In this document: one piece after another, positions 8,778 to 15,937 of the stretch
Position numbering within the stretch: the stretch's first letter is position 1
Layout: each line of letters begins with the position of its first letter
Source: Nocardioides sp. 1609
Lineage (GTDB): Bacteria > Actinomycetota > Actinomycetes > Propionibacteriales > Nocardioidaceae
Reading direction: 5' to 3'
Assembly: GCF_004522105.1 (NCBI RefSeq)
Contig: NZ_SPUJ01000002.1
Coordinates: forward strand, 62,001 to 126,000
Length of the DNA: 64,000 nucleotides
Notes under the pieces: model-generated
What the model was told of the DNA's origin: nothing
What the model saw: only the letters and a program-made list of their open reading frames with translations
Databases searched by the model: none
Program-made: the position numbers and the translations under genes

Positions 8778-10436
8778 ATGACGAACGCCGACCTCCAGCA
8801 GCTCGCCCGGGCCTTCTGGGACTTCCACCTCGAGACCAACCCGACCGAGGCCCACCTGCTCGGTGACTACCGCTACGCCGCCTTCTACGAGGACGAGACC
8901 CGGGCGGCCGAGGACCGGCGGATCGAGGCGCTGCGCACGTTCGTCGACGACGCGGAGGCGATCGCCCCGGGTGAGCTCGACGCCCAGGAGCAGATCACGC
9001 GCGCGGTGCTGATCTCGACGGCCACGACGACCGCGGACCGGCTCGAGACGCGCCTCGCGGAGCTCGCCGCCGACCCGATCTTCGGCGTCCAGGTCGGCGT
9101 CCCGATCGTCACCGGGATGCTCGCCCTGCCCGACGCCGGCGTCGCCGAGGCGTTCGTCGACAAGCTGCGCGGCGTGGCCCGCAGCTACGGCGAGCTCGCC
9201 GACCGGCTCCGCGAGGGCGTCGCGGCCGCACGGACGCCGGCGCGCTTCGCCGTCGCCGACACCGTCGCGCAGCTCGACACGATGCTGGCCGCGCCGCTCG
9301 CCGAGGACGCCGTGCTCACCCAGGTGCCGGCTCCTCCGGCCGGGGTCGACGCGGACGCCTGGCGCGGGCGCGTCGCCGGGGTGGTCGCCGACGAGCTGCG
9401 GCCGGCCATGGCCGGCTACCGCGACGTCCTGCGCGACGAGGTCCTGCCGCACGCCCGCCCCGACGAGCAGTGCGGACTGGTGCACCTGCCCGACGGGGAG
9501 GCGACGTACGCCGCCCTGCTGCGGTACTTCACCACCACCACCAAGAGCGCGCAGGAAATCCACGACCTCGGTCTCGCCCAGGTCGCCAAGCTCGCCGACG
9601 AGTACCGCGCCCTCGGGCCCGAGGTGGTCGGCACCGACGACCTCGCCCAGATCTTCGAGGCGATGCGCACCGACCCCGCGCTGCACTTCGAGCGCGGTGA
9701 GCAGCTCGTCGAGGCCGCGCGGGTCGCGATGGCGCGGGCCTGGGACGCCATGCCCGACTGGTTCGAGGTCCTCCCCCAGGCGCCGTGCGCGGTGGAGGGC
9801 ACCACGAGCGGTGCCAAGGCGTTCTACTTCCCGCCCGCCGGTGACGGCAGCCGCGGCGGCACGTTCTTCATCAACGTCGACGACCCGGCCTCGTGGGGCA
9901 CCTTCGAGCTGGAGGCGATGGCCTTCCACGAGGGCATCCCCGGGCACCACCTGCAGCTGGCGATCGCCGCCGAGCTCGAGGGGGTCCCGGAGTTCCGCAA
10001 GCACATCCACAACTCCGCCTACGCCGAGGGGTGGGGGCTCTACACCGAGCGTCTCTCCGACGAGATGGGGCTCTACTCCACGGCCGTCGACCGGATGGGG
10101 ATGTACGCCGCCGACTCCATGCGAGCCTGCCGCCTCGTCGTCGACACGGGCATCCACGCGCTCGGGTGGACCCGCGAGCAGGCCGTGGCCTACATGGTCG
10201 ACAACTCCCCGCTGGCCGACGCGATGGTCCGACCCGAGATCGACCGCTACATCGTCACCCCGGGCCAGGCCTGCTCCTACATGGTCGGCCGGGTCGAGGT
10301 CGAGCGGATCCGACGCGAGGCCGAGGCGCGCCAGGGGGCGTCGTTCGACGTCAAGGCCTTCCACTCCGCCGTGCTCGACTCGGGCTCGCTGCCGCTCGAC
10401 GTGCTCGACGAGGTGGTCACCGCACGGCTCCCGTGA
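8778..10436 (+). CDS. DUF885 family protein, putative zinc metallopeptidase
   Basis: 552 residues, usual length for DUF885. The metal-binding motif MAFHEGIPGHHLQLAIA (about 380-396) gives an HExxxxHH-type site, and SAYAEGWGLYTERLSDEMG (about 414-432) supplies the second conserved glutamate region. FWDFHLETNPTEAHLLGDYR near the N-terminus is the family hallmark. DUF885 proteins are M3/M32-like all-helical peptidases of largely unknown substrate. There is no signal peptide, so a cytoplasmic role is likely. The gene is a single unit; the downstream trp attenuator begins 12 bp after its stop codon. Confidence 0.88.
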   Translation: MTNADLQQLARAFWDFHLETNPTEAHLLGDYRYAAFYEDETRAAEDRRIEALRTFVDDAEAIAPGELDAQEQITRAVLISTATTTADRLETRLAELAADPIFGVQVGVPIVTGMLALPDAGVAEAFVDKLRGVARSYGELADRLREGVAAARTPARFAVADTVAQLDTMLAAPLAEDAVLTQVPAPPAGVDADAWRGRVAGVVADELRPAMAGYRDVLRDEVLPHARPDEQCGLVHLPDGEATYAALLRYFTTTTKSAQEIHDLGLAQVAKLADEYRALGPEVVGTDDLAQIFEAMRTDPALHFERGEQLVEAARVAMARAWDAMPDWFEVLPQAPCAVEGTTSGAKAFYFPPAGDGSRGGTFFINVDDPASWGTFELEAMAFHEGIPGHHLQLAIAAELEGVPEFRKHIHNSAYAEGWGLYTERLSDEMGLYSTAVDRMGMYAADSMRACRLVVDTGIHALGWTREQAVAYMVDNSPLADAMVRPEIDRYIVTPGQACSYMVGRVEVERIRREAEARQGASFDVKAFHSAVLDSGSLPLDVLDEVVTARLP

Positions 10437-10442
10437 CACGAT
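10437..10442 (+). promoter_or_regulatory. -10-like hexamer CACGAT for the trp leader transcript
   Basis: CACGAT overlaps the DUF885 stop region and ends 6 nt before the GTG at 10449. The leader peptide mRNA would then be leaderless, as seen for many genes in this window. Confidence 0.45.
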
Positions 10443-10448
10443 GAGCCG

Positions 10449-10496
10449 GTGCTGACGAACCACCCGACCCACCTGTCGCAGTGGTGGCCCGCCTGA
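10449..10496 (+). CDS. Trp leader peptide of a ribosome-mediated attenuator (15 residues, tandem Trp codons)
   Basis: GTG-initiated peptide MLTNHPTHLSQWWPA, with two adjacent TGG codons at 10482-10487 and a TGA at 10494. The Trp codons lie inside the first arm of an RNA hairpin, and a perfect terminator hairpin follows 32 nt after the stop codon. This is the layout of transcription attenuators that sense charged tRNA-Trp. In Streptomyces an auxiliary tryptophanyl-tRNA synthetase gene is known to be regulated this way, and the gene downstream here is a trpS. Confidence 0.85.
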   Translation: MLTNHPTHLSQWWPA

Positions 10497-10552
10497 CCGG
10501 CGGACCACGTTCTGACGCACCACCCAGAAACGGCCGCCCACGGGCGGCCGTT
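10481..10552 (+). promoter_or_regulatory. Trp attenuator: mutually exclusive 1:2, 2:3 and 3:4 hairpins
   Basis: Segment 1 (10481-10493, with both Trp codons) pairs with segment 2 (10499-10508): GTGGT/ACCAC and CCGCC/GGCGG. Segment 2 (GGCGG 10499-10503 and TTCTG 10510-10514) can instead pair with segment 3 (CAGAA 10525-10529 and CCGCC 10534-10538). Segment 3 otherwise forms the terminator stem with segment 4. A ribosome stalled at the Trp codons would block 1:2 and favour 2:3, allowing read-through into trpS. Confidence 0.8.
10529..10552 (+). terminator. Attenuator terminator hairpin (3:4)
   Basis: Perfect 11-bp stem AACGGCCGCCC/GGGCGGCCGTT with a 2-nt nominal loop (AC), followed by TTCTG rather than a long U-run, as is common in high-GC actinobacteria. 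It also serves as terminator for transcripts from the DUF885 gene. Confidence 0.8.
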
Positions 10553-10629
10553 CTGCACGTCCCGACCTGTCCCCGGACCGGTCCTGGCACGGGGCACCGC
10601 CCGTGGGCCCACCCCACCAGGAGCCCACC

Positions 10630-11589
10630 ATGGACCGATCCCGACGCCTCTCCCTGCTCACCCCCAGCGGTCGCCCGACCCTCGGCAACTACCTGGGCGC
10701 GCTGCGCCCGATGGCCGAGCAGCAGGCGCAGGCCGACTGCTTCTACGGCATCTCGGACCTGCACGCCCTCACCGTCACCCACGACCCCGCCACCCTGCGG
10801 GCCACGGTCGCCGAGCAGGCTGCCGTCATGCTCGCCGTCGGGCTCGACGCGAGCACGCTGTTCGTGCAGAGCCGGGTACCAACCCACGCGCAGCTCGCCT
10901 ACCTCCTCGAGTGCGTCGCGACGACCGGCGAGCTGGGCCGGATGATCCAGTTCAGGACGAAGGGTCGCGGCGTCGCGTCGACCCGGACGTCGCTGCTCAC
11001 CTACCCCGTCCTGATGGCCGCCGACATCCTGCTCTACCGGCCGGAGCAGGTGCCGGTCGGCGACGACCAGCGTTAGCACGTCGAGCTGACCCGCGACCTC
11101 GCCGTGCGGTTCAACGCGACCTACGGGCCGGTCTTCACGGTGCCGGAGGTGACCACCCCGCGGGTCGGTGCCCGCGTCATGGACCTCGCCGACCCCACCT
11201 CGAAGATGAGCAAGTCGAGCACCGCCGGCAGCATCGGGATCCTCGACGACGCCGACACCATCCGGCGCAAGATCGCCCGGGCCGTGACCGACGGCGACGT
11301 CGGGCCGGACGCCGTCCGCTCCGACCGCGACGCGAAGCCGGGCATCACGAACCTGCTCGACGTCCTCGTCGCGTGCGGAGGGTCGGCCGACGCGATCACG
11401 ACGTACGGGGCGCTCAAGGCGGCCGTGACGGACGCGGTCGTGGCCGAGCTGGCTCCCGTCCGCCGACGCTGCGCCGAGCTCACCGCGGACCGGACCCACG
11501 TCACGGACGTCTTCGACCGAGGCACCGCACGAGCGCGCGCCGTCACGGAGCCGGTGCTGGCGGCGGCGACGGCCGCCATCGGGCTTTGA
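10630..11589 (+). pseudogene. trpS: Tryptophanyl-tRNA synthetase interrupted by an in-frame amber codon
   Basis: The gene starts at ATG 10630 with AGGAG upstream. The first part carries the HIGH-equivalent TPSGRPTLGNYLGAL and ends VPVGDDQR followed by TAG at 11074-11076. The same frame then continues HVELTRDLAVRFNATYG, KMSKS at SKMSKSS, and reaches a TGA at 11587. TrpRS proteins normally read DDQRQH here, so a single CAG-to-TAG change explains the break. There is no frameshift. The C-terminal part could begin at GTG 11104 but would lack the ATP-binding N-domain. It is either a recent pseudogene, a sequencing error, or needs amber suppression. The attenuator upstream is intact, which suggests the lesion is young. 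Confidence 0.88.
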
Positions 11590-11590
11590 G

Positions 11591-11631
11591 TCGACCGGAT
11601 CCCCGACGCCCGGGGTCGGGATCCCGGTCGA
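11591..11631 (+). terminator. Hairpin after trpS
   Basis: TCGACCGGATCCCCGAC and GTCGGGATCCCGGTCGA form a long, nearly perfect stem around GCCCGGG directly after the trpS stop. It is the likely terminator before the TetR-controlled operon. Confidence 0.65.
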
Positions 11632-11658
11632 GCGGGATCCCGGACGTCCGAGCACTGT

Positions 11659-11698
11659 TTGAACGCGTTCAATTCGTGCTAGGTTCTGAACGCGTTCA
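11659..11698. promoter_or_regulatory. Twin palindromic operators TTGAACGCGTTCAA around a promoter
   Basis: A perfect 14-bp palindrome TTGAACGCGTTCAA (11659-11672) and a second copy with a 12-bp perfect core TGAACGCGTTCA (11687-11698) have centres 27 bp apart. TAGGTT (11680-11685) between them is a plausible -10 box. They lie 23-62 bp before the ATG of an operon that ends in a TetR gene, so autoregulation is likely. Confidence 0.75.
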
Positions 11699-11720
11699 AA
11701 ACAACCCGAAGGAGCTCCAC

Positions 11721-12137
11721 ATGGACTGGACCGTCGCGACCTACCTCGCCTACCTGCTCATCGCCATCCCGCTCACCGTGTGGGTGGCGACCACGTTGTC
11801 GCGTCACGGCGGGGTCTTCCTCGAGGACGTCTTCGGCGAGCACGAGGACGTCGCCGAGGCCGTGAACCGGCTCCTCGTCGTCGGCTTCTACCTCCTGAAC
11901 CTCGGCTTCGTGAGCCTCTACCTCCGCAACGGCGGCGAGGTCGCCGACCTGCGCGGCCTGGTCGAGCAGCTCAGCGTCAAGATCGGCGTGGTGACCCTGG
12001 TGCTCGGCGTCCTGCACTTCCTCAACGTCTGGGTGTTCAGCTCGATGCGCCGCCGCCAGCGGATGGAGGCCTTCCGCGCCGCGCCGGTCGCACCCCAGAG
12101 CTACGTCCCGCCGATGGCCGCCTTCCCGGCTCCGTGA
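11721..12137 (+). CDS. Small membrane protein, function unknown
   Basis: 138 residues with three predicted transmembrane helices: about 6-28 (VATYLAYLLIAIPLTVWVA), 49-68 (LLVVGFYLLNLGFVSLYL) and 90-110 (IGVVTLVLGVLHFLNVWVF). A basic stretch SSMRRRQR is followed by a Pro/Ala tail. I do not recognise the family. It has a perfect AAGGAG ribosome site before ATG 11721 and is the first gene of an operon with the DCC protein and TetR regulator, under the twin operator. Confidence 0.8.
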   Translation: MDWTVATYLAYLLIAIPLTVWVATTLSRHGGVFLEDVFGEHEDVAEAVNRLLVVGFYLLNLGFVSLYLRNGGEVADLRGLVEQLSVKIGVVTLVLGVLHFLNVWVFSSMRRRQRMEAFRAAPVAPQSYVPPMAAFPAP

Positions 12138-12140
12138 CCC

Positions 12141-12560
12141 GTGCAGCTCACCGTCCTGTACGACGCCGCGTGCCCGCTCTGCTCGCGGTTCCGGGCGTGG
12201 CTGGCAGGGCAGCGCCTGCTCGTCCCGGTGCGGCTCGTGCCGGCCGGGTCGGCCGAGGCGCGGACCCTCTTCCCGACGCTCGACCACGCCCGCACGCTCG
12301 CCGAGATCACGGTGGTCGGCGACGACGGGTCCGTCTGGACCCACGAGCGGGCCTGGGTGATGTGCCTCTGGGCGACCCGGGCGCACCGAGGGCTCGCCGA
12401 GCGGCTGGCCCGCCCGGCCTGGCTCCCGCTCGCGCGCGGTGCCGCCGGCACCGCGGCCGGGCTGCGCCACCTGATGGCACCGAGCAGCGGCGCGGGGGGT
12501 GACTACCCTGACGACTGTGCCGGATCCTGCTCCCCGCGCGTCGCTCACCAGCAAGGCTGA
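12141..12560 (+). CDS. DCC family (DUF393) thiol-disulfide oxidoreductase-like protein
   Basis: 139 residues. It opens with LTVLYDAACPLCSRFRAWL, the DxxCxxC hallmark of the DCC/DUF393 family, whose fold is thioredoxin-like. The start GTG 12141 lies 3 nt after the preceding stop, suggesting translational coupling. The C-terminal 25 residues overlap the start of the TetR gene and look unlike the rest, so part of the tail may not be under selection. The substrate is unknown. Confidence 0.82.
   Translation: MQLTVLYDAACPLCSRFRAWLAGQRLLVPVRLVPAGSAEARTLFPTLDHARTLAEITVVGDDGSVWTHERAWVMCLWATRAHRGLAERLARPAWLPLARGAAGTAAGLRHLMAPSSGAGGDYPDDCAGSCSPRVAHQQG
12504..12509 (+). promoter_or_regulatory. -10 hexamer TACCCT, possible internal leaderless start for tetR
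   Basis: TACCCT ends 7 nt before GTG 12517 and lies inside the DCC coding region. It favours 12517 over GTG 12499 and would allow regulator expression independent of the operon. Confidence 0.4.
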
Positions 12561-13203
12561 GCAGACCCGCGCCACCATCGCGGACGCCGCGCTGCGGCTG
12601 TTCCGTCGCGAGGGCTACGACCGCACCACCATGCGCGCGATCGCCGCCGAGGCCGGGGTCGCGGTGGGCAACGCCTACTACTACTTCGGTTCCAAGGAAC
12701 ACCTGATCCAGGCGTTCTACGACAGCATCCAGGTCGAGCACGCCGAGGCGGCGGGCGTCGTCCTCCGCCGCGACAGGGCGTTCGACGTCCGCCTGCGCGG
12801 GGTCCTCGACGCCTGGCTCGACGTCGCGGCACCGCACCACGGGTTCGCGGCCCAGTTCTTCAAGAACGCCGCCGACCCCGACAGCCCGTTGTCGCCGTTC
12901 AGCCCCGAGTCCACCGCTGCCCGTGCGGCCAGCACGGAGCTCTACCGGCGCGTCGTGGAGGGGTCCGACCTCAAGCTCGCCCCGGCCGTGCGGTCCGAGC
13001 TGCCCGACCTGCTGTGGCTGCTGCAGATGGGCTACGTGCTGTTCTGGGTGCACGACCGGTCCCCCGAGCAGGCGCGGACCCGGTCGCTGGTCGCCCGGTC
13101 GGTGCCGATCGTGGACCGGCTGCTGCGGCTCTCCCGCCTGCCCGTCGTCCGGGGCGTCGTCGACGACGTCGTCGCCCTGGTCGCCGACCTGCGCACCGGC
13201 TGA
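12517..13203 (+). CDS. TetR/AcrR family transcriptional regulator
   Basis: 228 residues from GTG 12517 (234 from GTG 12499). The HTH is near residues 15-60: EQTRATIADAALRLFRREGY, TTMRAIAAEAGVAVGNAYYYFGSKEHLI. The ligand domain is helical and includes FFKNAADPDSPLSPF and a Trp-rich helix LLWLLQMGYVLFWVHD, consistent with a hydrophobic ligand pocket. It overlaps the DCC gene and likely binds the twin palindrome at 11659-11698. The next gene is convergent and only 13 bp away. Confidence 0.9.
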   Translation: MPDPAPRASLTSKAEQTRATIADAALRLFRREGYDRTTMRAIAAEAGVAVGNAYYYFGSKEHLIQAFYDSIQVEHAEAAGVVLRRDRAFDVRLRGVLDAWLDVAAPHHGFAAQFFKNAADPDSPLSPFSPESTAARAASTELYRRVVEGSDLKLAPAVRSELPDLLWLLQMGYVLFWVHDRSPEQARTRSLVARSVPIVDRLLRLSRLPVVRGVVDDVVALVADLRTG

Positions 13204-13216
13204 CGCCGGGCGGGGC

Positions 13217-14110
13217 TCACGCCATGAACGCCGCGACCACCCGACCGAGCTCGTTGCCGGCGTCCTCCTGGAGGAAGTGACCGGCGTCGAGGATCGTCGG
13301 GTGGTCGAGGAGGGCGGCACCGGGCACGTGCTCGCGGAGTACCGGCGCCATCGCCGCGGTGATCGGGTCGGAGTCGGAGAAGGCGACGAGGAACGGCCGG
13401 TCCCACTCACCGAGGGTCCGCCACGCGGCGCGGTTGGCCCGGGTGGCCGGGTCGTCGGGCCGGGTCGGCACCAGGAGGGGCATCGCCCGCGGGCCGGCCT
13501 TGCTCGCCTCGTCGGGGAACGGCGCGTCGTACGCCGCCCGGTCGGCGTCCGCGAGCCCGTGCCGGCAGCCCGACGCGACCAGCCGGCCCACGTCGAGCGC
13601 GGGCGCCGACTCCACCGCGTGCCGGAACCGCCACCAGACCTCGGGCATGTCGACGTCACCGGTCGGCAGCCCCGTGTTCGCGGCGACGACGCGGGCGAAG
13701 TGGTCGGGGTGCTCGGCGACGAGCCGGAGCCCGATCAACCCGCCCCAGTCCTGGCCGACCAGGGTGACGTCGGTGAGCGCCAGGTGGTCGAGCACCAGGC
13801 TGCGGACCCACTCGACGTGCCGCGCGTAGGAGTGGTCACCGATCGCCAGCGGCTTGTCGGAGCGCCCGAAGCCGATCAGGTCGGGCACGACGCACCGCAC
13901 GCCGGCGGCGTCGAGCTCCGCGACGACGTGCCGGTACAGGTAGCCCCACGTCGGCTCCCCGTGCAGCAGCAGCGCCACCGGTGCCGCGAGTTCGCCCGGG
14001 CTGCCCGTGTCGACGTAGGCCATCCGCAGCCCGTCGCCGACCTCGGCGTACGCCGGCTCGGGCCAGTCGAGGTCGGCGAAGCGGTCCTCGGGCGTGCGGA
14101 AGGCCTCCAT
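13217..14110 (-). CDS. Haloalkane dehalogenase (alpha/beta hydrolase)
   Basis: 297 residues from ATG 14110 (MEAFRTPEDRFADLDWPEP). The nucleophile elbow is LVGQDWGG, with Asp as in haloalkane dehalogenases rather than Ser. The oxyanion/halide region is LLHGEPTWGYLYRHV, the cap contains VWWRFRHAVES, and the catalytic His is in DAGHFLQED. The enzyme cleaves carbon-halogen bonds of haloalkanes by hydrolysis (EC 3.8.1.5 class). It is cytosolic and monocistronic, convergent with tetR. Native substrate is unknown; the DhlA/DhmA-like motif set supports the class but not the specificity. Confidence 0.88.
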   Translation of the reverse strand: MEAFRTPEDRFADLDWPEPAYAEVGDGLRMAYVDTGSPGELAAPVALLLHGEPTWGYLYRHVVAELDAAGVRCVVPDLIGFGRSDKPLAIGDHSYARHVEWVRSLVLDHLALTDVTLVGQDWGGLIGLRLVAEHPDHFARVVAANTGLPTGDVDMPEVWWRFRHAVESAPALDVGRLVASGCRHGLADADRAAYDAPFPDEASKAGPRAMPLLVPTRPDDPATRANRAAWRTLGEWDRPFLVAFSDSDPITAAMAPVLREHVPGAALLDHPTILDAGHFLQEDAGNELGRVVAAFMA

Positions 14111-14169
14111 CCGCCGAGTCTGGCACCCCGGCCACCCCTGGTGAGGGTCCGCGACCGCGGCCGCCCCCG

Positions 14170-14175
14170 TAGCGT
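14170..14175 (+). promoter_or_regulatory. -10 hexamer TAGCGT, leaderless start at 14183
   Basis: It ends 7 nt before ATG 14183, in the divergent gap to the dehalogenase gene. Confidence 0.55.
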
Positions 14176-14182
14176 CGTGGGC

Positions 14183-14623
14183 ATGAGCTACGCGCTGAGT
14201 CGTCTGATGAGCACCGCCACCGCCTCCTACGCCGGGTTCTGCTGCGTCCGTCCCGAGCACCTCGGTGCGGCACTGGACGCCGACAAGGACGAGCAGGCCG
14301 GCTACGACCTGCTGGCCGAGGTGTTCGGCGTCCGTGACCTCGCGATCAGCACGTTCGGCGTCCTCGGCCGCTCGGACCGCACGGTCCGCACCGCGATGTG
14401 GATCCGCATCCTGTGCGACGTCGGCGACGGCGTCGTGCTGGCCGCCCGTGCCGACGACGACGCGGTGCGGGCCAAGGTCCTCGCGACCACCCTGTCGTGG
14501 GGCGCGCTCAACCTCGCCGCCCTCCAGCTCGACAAGCGACGGGCGCGGCGGGTCGCCGCGGCCCGCCAGGTCGCCACGGCCACCGGGACGGCCGTCGCCG
14601 CCGCGGTCGACAGGGTCACCTGA
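14183..14623 (+). CDS. Small predicted membrane protein, DUF4267-like
   Basis: 146 residues. It begins MSYALSRLMSTATASYAGFC and contains AGYDLLAEVFGVRDLAISTFGVL and SWGALNLAALQLDKRRARR, with moderately hydrophobic helices separated by short acidic or basic turns. The arrangement resembles small DUF4267-type membrane proteins, but I do not recognise it firmly. Leaderless start from the TAGCGT box. No functional link to the neighbouring dehalogenase is evident. Confidence 0.7.
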   Translation: MSYALSRLMSTATASYAGFCCVRPEHLGAALDADKDEQAGYDLLAEVFGVRDLAISTFGVLGRSDRTVRTAMWIRILCDVGDGVVLAARADDDAVRAKVLATTLSWGALNLAALQLDKRRARRVAAARQVATATGTAVAAAVDRVT

Positions 14624-14624
14624 G

Positions 14625-14645
14625 CCGGCGCCGCCCCGGCGCCGG
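14625..14645. terminator. Hairpin between convergent genes
   Basis: A 9-bp perfect stem CCGGCGCCG/CGGCGCCGG with a CCC loop fills the 25-bp gap between the convergent genes ending at 14623 and 14649. Confidence 0.6.
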
Positions 14646-14648
14646 TCC

Positions 14649-15008
14649 TCACGGGAACTGGCGCGTCGTCACCACCGAGCTCCGCTCGAGCCCGTGCTCG
14701 TCGCGCCAGGTGACCCGCGCCTCGAGCCGGGGCAGCACCGCGTCGGTCCCGACCCGGTCCAGTCGCCGGCGGTCGTGCCGGTCGAGGTCACCGAGGCGGC
14801 GTTCGGGCTGGTAGCCCTCCGGCGGGTCGAGCCACCGCAGCTGCACCGCCCGGGCGTGCCCGCGACGCGTGTAGGCCAGCACCCAGCGCGACTCGGGGTG
14901 GCCGAGCGGGTGGGTGACGCTCAACGAGAAGTCGGCCTTCGCTCGCACCGGCCCCCCGCCGATCCCCTGGAAGACTGCCGCGAGCCCGGCCACGAGGTCG
15001 TCAAACAT
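14649..15008 (-). CDS. Hypothetical protein upstream of nothing known, downstream of proC
   Basis: 119 residues from ATG 15008. It contains SVTHPLGHPESRWVLAYTRR, VQLRWLDPPEGYQPERRLGDL and ends EARVTWRDEHGLERSSVV. There are no membrane segments and no signal peptide. The strand-rich pattern could be a small beta-barrel or SRPBCC-like domain, but I do not recognise it. It starts 9 nt after the proC stop in the same direction, so it is probably co-transcribed with proC. Confidence 0.6.
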   Translation of the reverse strand: MFDDLVAGLAAVFQGIGGGPVRAKADFSLSVTHPLGHPESRWVLAYTRRGHARAVQLRWLDPPEGYQPERRLGDLDRHDRRRLDRVGTDAVLPRLEARVTWRDEHGLERSSVVTTRQFP

Positions 15009-15017
15009 CGCCGGCCC

Positions 15018-15833
15018 TCACGACGACCCCTCGGCCAGCTCGCGCGACCGGTTGCGGGCCGCCTCCATGGCGGCGAGGAACGCCGCGCGCACCTTGTGGA
15101 TCTCCAGCTCCCGCAGCGCCGAGGCGGTGGTGCCGCCGGGCGAGGTGACCTGCTCGCGGAGGACGGTGGGGTGCGTGCCGGTCTCGCGGAGCATCTTCGC
15201 CGAGCCGACCAGGGTCTGGATCACGAGCTCGCTCGCGGTCGCGCGCGGCAGCCCGAGGTGGACGCCGGCCTCGATCATCGACTCGACGACGAAGAAGATG
15301 TAGGCCGGTCCGGACCCGGAGATCGCCGTGACGGCGTCCTGCTGGCGCTCGGGGATCCGCAGCACCCGGCCGACCGAGTCGAGCAGCGCCTCCGCCTCGG
15401 CGAGCTGCGCCTCGGAGCAGTGCGAGCCGGGCGAGATGGCCGACATGCCCTCGTCGACCAGCGCGGGCGTGTTGGGCATGACCCGGACGACGGCGACGCC
15501 GTCGGGCACCCGCGACTCGATGAACGCGGTCGTGATCCCCGCCGCCAGCGACACGAGCAGCTGCCCGGCGCGCAGCGACGGTGCGATCTCGGCGAGCACG
15601 TCGGCCATGTCCTGCGGCTTGACGACGAGGGCGACGGTGTCGGCACGGGCCGCGGCCTCGAGGTTCGAGACGACGGCCACGCCGTAGCGCTCCTCCAGCT
15701 CACGGGCGCGCTCTTGCCGCTTCTCCCCCACCATCAGGCGGTCGACGCGCCGCCCGGCGCGGACCAGTCCGGACAGGAGGGTCTCGCCCATGACGCCGGC
15801 GCCGATGATGGCCGTCGCGTTGCTCTCGCTCAT
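15018..15833 (-). CDS. proC: Pyrroline-5-carboxylate reductase
   Basis: 271 residues, normal length. The Rossmann start is ATAIIGAGVMGETLLSGL (GxGxMG). LVVKPQDMADVL, VVRVMPNTPALVDEGMSAIS and the C-terminal signature TAISGSGPAYIFFVVESM plus EQVTSPGGTTASALRELE are diagnostic. It catalyses the last step of proline synthesis with NADPH. In mycobacteria proC directly precedes the HTH/bS22 genes; here it has been separated from them by about 9 kb. Start ATG 15833 fits a TAGGTT box 6 nt upstream. Confidence 0.97.
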   Translation of the reverse strand: MSESNATAIIGAGVMGETLLSGLVRAGRRVDRLMVGEKRQERARELEERYGVAVVSNLEAAARADTVALVVKPQDMADVLAEIAPSLRAGQLLVSLAAGITTAFIESRVPDGVAVVRVMPNTPALVDEGMSAISPGSHCSEAQLAEAEALLDSVGRVLRIPERQQDAVTAISGSGPAYIFFVVESMIEAGVHLGLPRATASELVIQTLVGSAKMLRETGTHPTVLREQVTSPGGTTASALRELEIHKVRAAFLAAMEAARNRSRELAEGSS

Positions 15834-15839
15834 GGGGAG

Positions 15840-15845
15840 AACCTA
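15840..15845 (-). promoter_or_regulatory. -10 hexamer TAGGTT, leaderless proC start
   Basis: Read on the minus strand, TAGGTT is followed by 6 nt and ATG 15833. Confidence 0.55.
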
Positions 15846-15937
15846 GTGGACCACCGCCGCCCGGCCCCGGGGTCTCGCGACGCCCGGGCGCGTGCCCGGA
15901 CGGACCCGGGCCGGCGGGGTGGGCGCGACGGACCTGC

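Noticed and set aside
8340..10688. 782-codon open frame on the minus strand across the DUF885 gene
   Set aside because: Antisense shadow of DUF885. The product is a His/Asp/Gly/Arg-rich sequence with no domain; the plus-strand frame has family motifs.
11104..11589. Separate gene starting at GTG 11104 after the trpS amber codon
   Set aside because: It lacks the N-terminal ATP/Trp-binding half and continues the same frame. It is better read as the 3' part of one interrupted gene.
11659..11672. LexA/SOS box
   Set aside because: Actinobacterial LexA sites have GAAC-N4-GTTC; here the spacing is N2 (GAACGCGTTC), and the motif is paired next to a TetR operon.
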